Shown piece after piece: positions 14,635 to 20,610 of a stretch of 20,610 bases of DNA (position 1 is its first letter; each line of letters starts with the position of its first letter). Origin of the DNA: Streptosporangiaceae bacterium. Lineage in GTDB: Bacteria; Actinomycetota; Actinomycetes; Streptosporangiales; Streptosporangiaceae. A program made the translations under genes and the position numbers. The stretch is taken from contig JASHQP010000514.1 in the NCBI GenBank assembly GCA_030039095.1, positions 1-20,610 of the forward strand. Reading direction: 5' to 3'. The notes beneath the pieces are model-generated. The model was not told the DNA's origin, searched no databases, and was given only the letters and a program-made list of their open reading frames with translations.

Positions 14635-16087
14635 TCGACGGTGTTGACACCGGCACCCGCGGCCCGGAGGGCATGAGGGTGGCGGCGGTGCGCTCCGCGG
14701 TGCTCCGGGCCCAGCGGCCGCTCGTGGCCAGGCCAATGAGCAGGATCGCCGCGCCGCACCCCGCAATGATCCACCAGCCCACCCGGCTGGCGTCGACAAA
14801 GCCCAGTCGCAGCGACCCGTGCAGGGCCGAGAGCACGGCGGAGCCGCCAACGGCCACGCCCAGGGTGGCGCCGACCTGGCGGCTGGTCGACGCGACGCCG
14901 GCGGCGACCCCGGCCTGGGATCTGGGCATGCCCGAGACCGCGGTGTTCGTGATCGGGGCGTTCACCATGCCGCCGCCGGTGCCGAAGACCACATAGCTCG
15001 CGATGAGATAGCCAACCGACGTGTCCCGGGTGATCCGGGTCAGCATGATCCCGCCCGCGGTCAGGGCGATGCCCGCCACGATCAGCGGCAGCCGCGGCCC
15101 CCTGGACGCGACGATGCGGCCGCACAACGGTGCGAGCAGCACGGTCATCATCGCCATTGGCAGCGTGTACAGGCCGGCCTCCAGCGCCGAGAGGCCGCGC
15201 ACGTCCTGCAGGTACAGGGTGTTCAGGAACAGGAACGCGCCGAGGGCGGCGAACGCGCAGACCGCGATCGCCGTCGCCCCCGAGAACGGCGCGCTGCGGA
15301 AGAACCGCAGGTCGAGCAAGGGCTCGTCGCGCCGCGGCTCGTATGCGACCAGGCAGGCGAGCGCAACGGCGGCGGCCCCGAAGCAGGCGAGGATCTTGGC
15401 CGAGGCCCAGCCGCTCCCCGGGCCCTCGATGATCCCGTAGGTCAGCGACGCGAGCAGCGCGATGATCAGCACCTGGCCTACCGGATCCACCCGGCGAGCC
15501 CGGGCCGCGCGGGACTCGGGCACGAAGAGCGCGGTGAGGACGATCGCGGCAACCCCGACCGGGATGTTGACCCAGAAGATCCCGCGCCAGCCGGCGGACG
15601 TGACCAGCGCGCCCCCGACGATCGGGCCGAGCGCCATGCTGGCGCCGAACACCGCTCCCCACAGCCCGATCGCGCGAGCCCGCTCGGCCGGGTCGGTGAA
15701 GGTGTTCGTGATGATCGACATCGCCACCGGGTTGAGCATGGACCCGCCGAGCGCCTGCACCGCACGGAACGCCACGAGCAGGCCGAGGCCGGGGGCCAGG
15801 CTGCAGGCCAGCGAGCCGAGCGTGAACAGGCCGAGGCCCAGCTGGAAGATTTTCCGCCGGCCGATCCGGTCCCCGGTCGAGCCGGACAGCATCAGGAAGC
15901 TGGCGACCACGATCGAGTAGGCGTCCACGGTCCACTGCAGCCCGGAGACCGAGGCGTGCAGGTCGCGCTGGATGGACGGCAGCGCGACGTTCACGATCGT
16001 GACGTCGATGCCGACGATGAACAGGCTCATGCAGCAGATCGCCAGCACCAGCATGCGGCGCCCGCGGCTCAGCTCCGCCTGTTCCAT
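14630..16087 (-). CDS. DHA2-family MFS exporter (EmrB/QacA-like)
   Basis: A 485-residue, 14-helix exporter of the same broad group as the one at 10705-12270, but not a recent duplicate. TM1 has FIVGIDVTIVNVALPSIQRDL (about 23-43), the loop 2-3 motif is GSTGDRIGRRKIFQLG (69-84), then GGSMLNPVAMSIITNTF, and the antiporter-region GASMALGPIVGGALV with GWRGIFWVNIPVG. The second half has NTLYLQDVRGLSALEAGL and GVAAGVASTSRQVGATLGVAV. These are proton-driven drug or metabolite exporters; the substrate is unknown. The ATG at 16087 fits the TM1 position, with GAAGGGTG upstream. It is divergent from the YdeI-family gene with a 102-bp spacer holding an imperfect inverted repeat. Confidence 0.93.
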   Translation of the reverse strand: MEQAELSRGRRMLVLAICCMSLFIVGIDVTIVNVALPSIQRDLHASVSGLQWTVDAYSIVVASFLMLSGSTGDRIGRRKIFQLGLGLFTLGSLACSLAPGLGLLVAFRAVQALGGSMLNPVAMSIITNTFTDPAERARAIGLWGAVFGASMALGPIVGGALVTSAGWRGIFWVNIPVGVAAIVLTALFVPESRAARARRVDPVGQVLIIALLASLTYGIIEGPGSGWASAKILACFGAAAVALACLVAYEPRRDEPLLDLRFFRSAPFSGATAIAVCAFAALGAFLFLNTLYLQDVRGLSALEAGLYTLPMAMMTVLLAPLCGRIVASRGPRLPLIVAGIALTAGGIMLTRITRDTSVGYLIASYVVFGTGGGMVNAPITNTAVSGMPRSQAGVAAGVASTSRQVGATLGVAVGGSAVLSALHGSLRLGFVDASRVGWWIIAGCGAAILLIGLATSGRWARSTAERTAATLMPSGPRVPVSTPSS

Positions 16088-16112
16088 ACGCCCAGCACCC
16101 TTCGCCTTCTCT

Positions 16113-16134
16113 TAATTTGCTGGTCTGCAACTAA
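16113..16134. promoter_or_regulatory. Imperfect inverted repeat in the MFS/YdeI divergent spacer
   Basis: TAATTTGC and GCAACTAA flank a 6-bp centre (TGGTCT); six of eight arm positions pair, with perfect inner TTGC/GCAA. It is AT-rich in GC-rich surroundings and lies 26 bp upstream of the MFS start codon. It could be an operator for an unlinked TetR- or MarR-type repressor, as is common for DHA2 exporters. No regulator gene is adjacent. Confidence 0.4.
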
Positions 16135-16189
16135 CTATCTCAGGGCCAGCGTCTACCCCGCTGTCGGAGCCCTATGCTTCACTAACCGC

Positions 16190-16798
16190 ATGCCGCCGAG
16201 CGATCTTCCCGTTCTTGGCTTCGCCGACCAGGCCGCCTGGGAGTCCTGGCTGGCGGAGCAGCACGTCACGTCTCCCGGGATCTGGCTCGAGATCCCGAGG
16301 AAGAGCTCCGGGGCCCCGGGTGTCTCCTATCCGGACGCGCTGGCCGTGGCGCTGTGCTACGGCTGGATCGACGGCCAGAAGGGCCGCCTTGACGACCGGT
16401 ACTGGCTGCAGCGCTTCGGCCCGCGCAGGGCGGGAAGCCGCTGGTCGAAGATCAACACCGAGAAGGCCGCGCAGCTGATCGAGGCAGGGCTGATGCGGCC
16501 CGCCGGCCTGCGCGAGGTCGAGCTGGCCAAGGCCGACGGCCGCTGGGACGCCGCATACAAGGGGCAACGGGTGATGGACGTGCCCGAGGACCTGGCGGCG
16601 GAACTCGCCCGGAACGAGGCCGCAGCCGCGTTTTTCGCCACGCTGTCGAGCGCGAACAGGTACGCGATCCTGTACCGGATCAGCGACGCGAAGCGGCCGG
16701 AGACCCGCGCCAGGCGGATCGCGAAGTACGTGGCGATGCTGGCCGCGCACGAGACGATCCACCCACAGCCCGCAGCGGGCCCCGGAGCCGCGCAGTAA
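16190..16798 (+). CDS. YdeI/OmpD-associated family protein
   Basis: A 202-residue protein of the YdeI (OmdA-like) family. Recognisable text: FADQAAWESWLAEQH, GIWLEIPRKSSGAPGVSYPDALAVALCYGWIDGQKGRLDDRYWLQRFGPRRAGSRWSKIN (about 29-87, the core), then LIEAGLMRPAGLREVELAKADGRWDAAY and PEDLAAELARNEAAAAFF. The C-terminal RRIAKYVAMLAAHE is the usual basic helix. The family has been linked to resistance to cationic peptides in enterobacteria, but its biochemical role is unclear. The ATG at 16190 is in a good position without a clear ribosome site. The end of the gene lies in an imperfect direct repeat that contributes the stop codon. Confidence 0.88.
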   Translation: MPPSDLPVLGFADQAAWESWLAEQHVTSPGIWLEIPRKSSGAPGVSYPDALAVALCYGWIDGQKGRLDDRYWLQRFGPRRAGSRWSKINTEKAAQLIEAGLMRPAGLREVELAKADGRWDAAYKGQRVMDVPEDLAAELARNEAAAAFFATLSSANRYAILYRISDAKRPETRARRIAKYVAMLAAHETIHPQPAAGPGAAQ

Positions 16799-16844
16799 CC
16801 CGCCGCCGGACCCGCGGCCGCAGCCGCGCAGAACCCGCCGCCGG
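16786..16844. repeat. Imperfect direct repeat at the YdeI-family stop codon
   Basis: Copies at 16786-16809 and 16822-16844 both run AGCCGCGCAG, then AACCCGCCGCCGG, the first with one extra T that creates the TAA stop of the YdeI-family gene. The centre-to-centre distance is about 36 bp. It looks like a local duplication. Confidence 0.75.
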
Positions 16845-16848
16845 GCAT

Positions 16849-16884
16849 GGTCCTGCGGGAGCCGGACTGGGCTCCCGCAGGACC
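16849..16884. terminator. Perfect 15-bp hairpin, bidirectional terminator
   Basis: GGTCCTGCGGGAGCC (16849-16863) and GGCTCCCGCAGGACC (16870-16884) pair fully around a 6-nt loop. The structure lies 50 bp after the YdeI-family stop and 9 bp before the stop of the convergent MFS gene. Its strength and position make a shared terminator likely despite the absence of a T tract. Confidence 0.8.
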
Positions 16885-16893
16885 GGCGGTGCG

Positions 16894-18897
16894 TCAGGAG
16901 GCGTTGAGCTTGGCCAGCTCGGCCTGCACCATCGCCTCGTGCTCCTGCTCGTCCCGCTTGGCGTCGCGCGGCCGCCAGCGGCCCCGCAGCAGCGGAATGC
17001 TGAGCAGGAAGAAGATCATCCCGCCGAAGCACACCCACCACCAGATGCGCCACTGGCCGGCGATACCGGCCGCGGCCTTCGTCACCGCGCCGCCGTGGGC
17101 CTTCAGGTACGGGAACACCCCCGGCGGCACCTTGGACAGCGCGGTGAGCTGCGCGCCGTACGGGCTCATGAGCTTCAGCTCAGCCGAGTACGGGGCGATT
17201 GTCTGCAGGTCCGCCGCATACGGCTTGACGGTCGCGAGCGCCGGGGCGACCGCGATGACGCCAGAGATCGCGGCGCTGTTGGCGTCGATCGTGGACAGGA
17301 CCGCCTGGCCCTTGGCGCCGCCGCCTGCGGCCTTGACGGCCTGGGCGACGAGGCTCGGCGGGATCGTCGCCGGGTTCTTATACGTGGCCAGCTTGGCGAA
17401 CAGCGCCGGGTTGGCCTCGATCACGGCCAGCTCGGGCGCGAACTTCGCCGCGTTCGCGAGCTGCGTGGCGTCCGCCGTCGCGGTGGCGATGACCGAGGCG
17501 GGGATCTTCTGCGCGGTGGCGAGGACCGAGGCGGGGACCTTCTGCGCGGCGGCGACGACGTTCGCGTGCGTCGTGGCGAACGCGATCTCGCTCTTGTAGG
17601 TGGTCGCGTACCCGGACACGGTGGCACCGTAGCTGACCAGCGGAGTGACCGACGTGATGATGAGCGGGATGATCAGGTAGGAGACGAACACCACGATCCG
17701 GATGATCAAGCCCCAGATGGCCAGGCCGGTGGCGGTCAGTGCGGGGTTGCGCGCCTCCACGGTCTCCGTAAAGCTGGCCATCCACGGGACGTAGGCCACG
17801 CCGAGGCAGAACGACAGCGCCGCAACGATGATCGCCATCGTGTAGTAGCTGGGGTGGTGGCCGAACTGAAGCAGGAACACCACGGTCATCACGGCAGCCG
17901 CTGCCCCGCCGACGACCATGAACGGCTTCCGCACCCGCAACCGATCGGACAAGAACCCGATCAGGATCACCGCCACGATATTGAAGCCCCACTCCCAGTT
18001 GCCCAGCCCGTTGGCGTCCTTCACGCTGAAGCCGAACACAAAGACCATGTAGATCACCAGGAAGGCCACTGCCGAGTAGTAGATGAGCAGGAAGATCGAG
18101 ATCGCCAGCGAGGACACCACCACGTCGACCTTGAGCAGCTGGCGGAACGGGTTCTTCAGCATCGACTCGACGTTCAGGCCCTTGGCCTTGGCCTCGATCA
18201 GCGCGCGGTCGCGCATGGTCACCATCAGCTGGTCGCGCAGCCTCGGCGACAGCTCCCGCAGCCCGAACAGGGTGATCAGGAACACGACGAGGCCAGCGAT
18301 GCCGCAGATGCGGTACTCGTGGGTCCAGAACCGCGTGTCGTTGACGACGGCCGGAATGGTATTGGTCCCCACGACCGCGACGATCAGGCTGCCAACAACC
18401 GGGCCGCTGGTCCAGAAGCCCATCGCGGTGCCCCGGCCGAGCTGCGGAGAGAAGTCGCGGATCAGCGCGGGTGTGGCCACCAGGCACATGCCCTCAACGA
18501 ACCCGACGACGAAGCCCTCGATGGTGTAGGCCCACTTGTTCGTGGCGGCCGGCATGATGAAGCCCACGAAGACCCCGGTGAACAGCAGCCCGAACACCAC
18601 CAGATTGGCACGGCCGTAGCGGTCGGCGAGCCCGGCGAACAGCGAGCCGAACGCGCCGATGAGGGCGCCGAACGCCAGCGTGATCACGAAGAACGTGAAG
18701 CTCATGTGCAGGTTGGCCAGGATCAGCGTGGACACCGACCCGCCGACGTACAGCTCGTAGTACAGCGTGATCGTCGCCAGGACCGTCAGCGCCAGATAGA
18801 AGATCCGCGGGCCGGTGTCGGGGTAGCTGTCGAGCTGCCGGCGCCACAGGAACGACATGCCACCCCTGCCGGTGGACACGTCTGTTGCAGTCGTCAT
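16894..18897 (-). CDS. MFS transporter with a large Ala-rich insertion before the last helix
   Basis: A 667-residue MFS carrier, well above the usual 400-550. The first 418 residues hold about eleven membrane helices, with the loop 2-3 motif AGLADRYGRANLVVFG (88-103) and its second-half counterpart GFLSDRLRVRKPFMVVGG (314-331). Residues about 419-615 are an Ala-rich insertion with helical repeat character (AQKVPASVLAT / AQKIPASVIAT; VKPYAADLQ / IAPYSAELK / MSPYGAQLT). One last helix (WWWVCFGGMIFFLLSIPLL, about 619-637) and a charged tail follow. By topology the insertion should lie outside the membrane between the last two helices. The ATG at 18897 has GGAGGAGG at good spacing. It is divergent from a TetR gene with an intervening palindrome, so TetR control is likely. 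The substrate is unknown. Confidence 0.9.
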   Translation of the reverse strand: MTTATDVSTGRGGMSFLWRRQLDSYPDTGPRIFYLALTVLATITLYYELYVGGSVSTLILANLHMSFTFFVITLAFGALIGAFGSLFAGLADRYGRANLVVFGLLFTGVFVGFIMPAATNKWAYTIEGFVVGFVEGMCLVATPALIRDFSPQLGRGTAMGFWTSGPVVGSLIVAVVGTNTIPAVVNDTRFWTHEYRICGIAGLVVFLITLFGLRELSPRLRDQLMVTMRDRALIEAKAKGLNVESMLKNPFRQLLKVDVVVSSLAISIFLLIYYSAVAFLVIYMVFVFGFSVKDANGLGNWEWGFNIVAVILIGFLSDRLRVRKPFMVVGGAAAAVMTVVFLLQFGHHPSYYTMAIIVAALSFCLGVAYVPWMASFTETVEARNPALTATGLAIWGLIIRIVVFVSYLIIPLIITSVTPLVSYGATVSGYATTYKSEIAFATTHANVVAAAQKVPASVLATAQKIPASVIATATADATQLANAAKFAPELAVIEANPALFAKLATYKNPATIPPSLVAQAVKAAGGGAKGQAVLSTIDANSAAISGVIAVAPALATVKPYAADLQTIAPYSAELKLMSPYGAQLTALSKVPPGVFPYLKAHGGAVTKAAAGIAGQWRIWWWVCFGGMIFFLLSIPLLRGRWRPRDAKRDEQEHEAMVQAELAKLNAS
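17480..17545. repeat. Two 33-bp tandem repeats inside the MFS insertion
   Basis: Units 17480-17512 and 17513-17545 start GCGGTGGCGA and contain GACCGAGGCGGGGA; they differ at two positions. They encode the AQK(V/I)PAS(V/L)(L/I)AT segment twice, in frame. A diverged third start follows. This suggests that the Ala-rich insertion grew by short in-frame duplications. Confidence 0.85.
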
Positions 18898-18970
18898 ACG
18901 GTCCTCCTCCGCCCCGGTGCCTAGGGGCGTCGACAGGCGGACCCGCTAACGACCCCCCACCACACCACAG

Positions 18971-18988
18971 AAGTACGATCACGTACTT
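18971..18988. promoter_or_regulatory. Palindrome, probable TetR operator between divergent genes
   Basis: AAGTACGATCACGTACTT has 7-bp perfect arms (AAGTACG/CGTACTT) around a 4-bp centre. It lies 18 bp upstream of the TetR start and 73 bp from the divergent MFS start. A -10-like TAGGAT (18990-18995) follows immediately, so bound TetR would block this promoter. With that promoter, transcription would begin only a few bases before the ATG at 19007. The operator role is inferred from symmetry and position. Confidence 0.75.
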
Positions 18989-19006
18989 TTAGGATGTGGC
19001 TATCGT

Positions 19007-19708
19007 ATGGGTGTGGCCGCTGTGAGACAAGAGGGTGTTCTTGCACGGACTCACGAAGGTGAGCCCGGTCTGCCTCGGGGCCGCAGCGGCCTGCCGCTGA
19101 CGGCGGTGCGCGGGGCTCAGCGAGAGCGCCTGCTGCGATCGGTGATCGCAGCAGTGGGCCGGACCGGATTCCGCAACGTCACGGTCGCGGACATCGTCCG
19201 CGGGGCCCGGGTATCGCGAGCCGCGTTCTACGCCCACTTCGCCGACAAGGAGGACTGCTTCCTCGCCGCCACCCGGCAGGGCGGCCTGCTGATGGCCGAC
19301 CGGGTCGTGACCGCCTCCCGGCGGCTGCCCCCCGGCGCGAGCCACGAGGCGACGCTGCGAGCCAGCATCGCGGCATACCTTGGCTTCCTTGCCGAGGAAC
19401 CGACGTTCGCCCGCGCCTTCTTCATCGAGATGCCCGCGGCCGGGCCGAGGGCGGCCCGGCAGTCCGAGGCCGCGCTGCACGGCTACGCGCGGATGAACCG
19501 CGCCTGGCACGAAAGGGCCCGCCGCGACCACCCTGGCTGGCCCGCGGTCCCGTATCCCGCCTATTACGCGCTCGCCGGCGCGACCTCCGAACTGGTGCGC
19601 GCGGAGGTCCGCACGGGCACCAGCAGCGCGATCACCAGTCTCGAGGACACGCTGATCGCGCTGCACCTCGTGGTGCTGGCAGGCCGCCCCTGGGCACAGC
19701 CCTTCTGA
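19007..19708 (+). CDS. TetR/AcrR family transcriptional regulator
   Basis: A 233-residue TetR regulator. The DNA-binding part is at about 38-85: QRERLLRSVIAAVGRTGFRNVTVADIVRGARVSRAAFYAHFADKEDCFLAA, with the recognition helix in VSRAAFYAHF. The ligand-binding half (about 95-225) contains AYLGFLAEEPTFARAFFIEM, typical of the TetR_C_33-like group. The first 35 residues are a weakly conserved lead; later GTG codons at 19013 and 19022 are alternative starts. ATG 19007 has only a distant AGGA, and a very short leader mRNA is possible given the TAGGAT at 18990-18995. It is divergent from the large MFS gene with a palindrome between, so it most likely represses that carrier and itself. It converges on the GntR gene. 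Confidence 0.93.
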   Translation: MGVAAVRQEGVLARTHEGEPGLPRGRSGLPLTAVRGAQRERLLRSVIAAVGRTGFRNVTVADIVRGARVSRAAFYAHFADKEDCFLAATRQGGLLMADRVVTASRRLPPGASHEATLRASIAAYLGFLAEEPTFARAFFIEMPAAGPRAARQSEAALHGYARMNRAWHERARRDHPGWPAVPYPAYYALAGATSELVRAEVRTGTSSAITSLEDTLIALHLVVLAGRPWAQPF

Positions 19709-19735
19709 CCGTCTCCGGCGACTCCCGCCGTAGCC

Positions 19736-20437
19736 TCAGCCGTGATAAGCAGCCCTGGTGCGCTCGGTGTGCGCGCGCGCCAGGTCGGACGCCTTCTCCT
19801 CGTCGCCCGCCTCGATCGCCGCGATCAGGTCGGCGTGCTCGGCCCACGACTCGTGGCCGCGGGCCGGGGCCACCTTCCGGTAGTACCAGCGCACCCGCCG
19901 GCCTACGATCTCGGCGAGCTGCGCGAGCACGGCGTTGCCCGCGATCTCGGCCACGGCGGCGTGGAAGTCGTTGTTGGCCGCCACGGTCTTGGTCACGTCG
20001 CCGCTGTCCATCGCGGCCACTCCCTGCTGCCAGACCTCGCGCAGCACCGCCACTGCCTCGGGGGTCGCCGCCCGGGCCGCGAGCCGGGCGGCCGCGCCGT
20101 CGAGCAGCTCGCGCACGTCGAGCAGCTGGTCGACTTCCGTGCCGGTGGGCACGTGCACGAAGGCACCCCGGCTCGGCCACAGGTCGATCCAGCCTTCGGC
20201 CTCCAGCCGGTGCAGCGCCTCACGCACCGGCTGCCTGCTGACACCGAGCTGCCGGGCAAGCTCGGACTCCACCAGGTGCTGGCCCGGCCGCAGGGCACCG
20301 GCCACGATCAGCTCGACGAGTGCCTCGTACACGGACTGCCGCAGCGGCACCGGCCGCGCGACCGGCCGGATCAGGCCCGGCGCGGTGCCCCCGCTGTCCC
20401 CGGCGCCCGCCGCACCGTCGGCCACCGTCTCGGCCAC
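19736..20437 (-). CDS. GntR family regulator, FadR subfamily with FCD domain
   Basis: A 233-residue GntR regulator. The winged helix is at about 31-95 (LRQSVYEALVELIVAGALRPGQHLVESELARQLGVSRQPVREALHRLEAEGWIDL, then the wing SRGAFV). The all-helical FCD ligand domain (about 103-228) contains metal-type residues His159 (NNDFHAAV), His201 (EHADLIAAI) and His223 (RAHTERT). Such proteins sense carboxylic acids or similar metabolites. I chose the GTG at 20437, preceded by GGGAG at an 8-nt spacing; the longer TTG frame from 20506 would translate the upstream palindrome and has no support. It lies upstream in transcription from nothing on its own strand within the window; the next gene on that strand (right edge) ends 77 bp before it. 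Confidence 0.93.
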   Translation of the reverse strand: MAETVADGAAGAGDSGGTAPGLIRPVARPVPLRQSVYEALVELIVAGALRPGQHLVESELARQLGVSRQPVREALHRLEAEGWIDLWPSRGAFVHVPTGTEVDQLLDVRELLDGAAARLAARAATPEAVAVLREVWQQGVAAMDSGDVTKTVAANNDFHAAVAEIAGNAVLAQLAEIVGRRVRWYYRKVAPARGHESWAEHADLIAAIEAGDEEKASDLARAHTERTRAAYHG

Positions 20438-20474
20438 GCTGAAAGCTCCCTGGACATCGGTTCTGACACCGCCA

Positions 20475-20494
20475 GCATATAGGCGACTGTATGC
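20475..20494. promoter_or_regulatory. 20-bp palindrome, probable GntR/FadR-type operator
   Basis: GCATATAGGCGACTGTATGC matches its reverse complement at 16 of 20 positions, with perfect GCATA/TATGC ends. It lies 37 bp upstream of the chosen GntR start and is AT-rich relative to its context, as expected for a promoter-proximal FadR-type site. Autoregulation is the simplest reading. Confidence 0.7.
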
Positions 20495-20514
20495 AAAATG
20501 CAGCAATGGGCCGG

Positions 20515-20610
20515 TCAGCCGATGTCGCGGCGGCGCAGGCCGGCCAGGCCCGCCGCGCCGAGCGCGAGCGCCGCGGCGCAGAGCCAGATCAGCGGCGCGG
20601 CGCTCACCGT
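20515..20610 (-). CDS. ABC-2-type transporter permease, C-terminal fragment
   Basis: Only the last 31 codons are in the window, ending at the TGA at 20517-20515. The translation contains WLCAAALALGAAGLAGLRRRDIG: one hydrophobic helix followed by the LRRRDIG-type end that is characteristic of actinobacterial ABC-2 permeases and related drug-export subunits. The start and the partner ATPase lie beyond the right edge. It is on the same strand as the GntR gene and 77 bp upstream of it, so read-through is possible. The call rests on a short tail. Confidence 0.6.
   Translation of the reverse strand, partial: TVSAAPLIWLCAAALALGAAGLAGLRRRDIG

Noticed and set aside
10705..16087. The two DHA2 exporters as a recent duplication
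   Set aside because: Their motifs match the family but the sequences differ throughout, so they are separate family members.
14343..16130. A 595-codon minus-strand frame overlapping the second DHA2 exporter and the VOC gene
   Set aside because: It is a shifted frame of the exporter with Arg/Pro-rich text and no motif.
16939..18924. A 661-codon plus-strand frame rich in Arg, Asp and His opposite the large MFS gene
   Set aside because: The composition is that of an antisense shadow frame; the minus-strand MFS has membrane helices, motifs and a ribosome site.

Overview
The window is very GC-rich, with most third codon positions G or C, GTG starts and GGAGG-type ribosome sites. It encodes a lipobox lipoprotein of the mycobacterial MTB12-like type, a DUF1707 protein and several DHA2-type exporters. 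This fits a high-GC actinomycete chromosome (Actinomycetota), perhaps a soil streptosporangium-like lineage, but the sequence alone does not fix the genus. No tRNA, rRNA, CRISPR array, integrase or transposase was seen. The content reads as ordinary accessory chromosome: small regulators, transporters and stress genes in short units, often convergent and separated by hairpins.

Layout. 1-1698 (minus) is a three-gene PadR regulator, MacB-type ATPase and FtsX-type permease operon, with a 26-bp palindromic operator in front; the permease runs off the left edge. 1770-2666 (plus) is an alpha/beta hydrolase divergent from it. 2667-3611 is a low-density zone holding a perfect 18-bp inverted repeat, a broken DUF3592 membrane protein gene containing four 21-bp repeats, and a 20-bp direct repeat. 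3612-4050 is a universal stress protein gene broken by one base. 4070-4645 (minus) is a GNAT acetyltransferase. 4731-6126 (plus) is a methyltransferase plus a hemerythrin-like protein. 6131-6511 (minus) is a DUF3224 protein. 6601-7419 (plus) is an M55 D-aminopeptidase, convergent with a DUF2090 aldolase-like gene that lies behind a DUF1707 membrane protein (7436-9070, minus). 9271-12270 (plus) holds PPK2, an MTB12-like lipoprotein and a DHA2 exporter. 12293-13519 (minus) is a membrane-anchored GH3 hydrolase. 13823-14605 (plus) is a two-domain VOC protein. 14630-16087 (minus) is a second DHA2 exporter, divergent from a YdeI-family gene (16190-16798). 16894-18897 (minus) is an unusual MFS carrier with a large Ala-rich insertion, divergent from a TetR regulator with a palindrome between them. 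19736-20437 (minus) is a GntR/FCD regulator with its own palindrome. The right edge (minus) holds the C-terminus of an ABC-2-type permease.

How the genes work together. Three local regulatory circuits are well supported by layout: PadR with its ABC exporter, TetR with the large MFS carrier, and GntR, probably autoregulated. The universal stress protein, hemerythrin, PPK2 and DUF3224 genes suggest a stress or energy theme, but no sequence evidence ties them into one pathway.

The most noteworthy signals are three suspected extra G residues in homopolymers within about 600 bp, breaking two adjacent genes; a heptapeptide-coding minisatellite that extends a transmembrane helix; the Ala-rich insertion of about 195 residues in the MFS carrier; a GH3 enzyme lacking the usual acid/base His motif; and four clean regulatory palindromes or hairpins. 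I found no convincing evidence of a wholly new multi-gene system.
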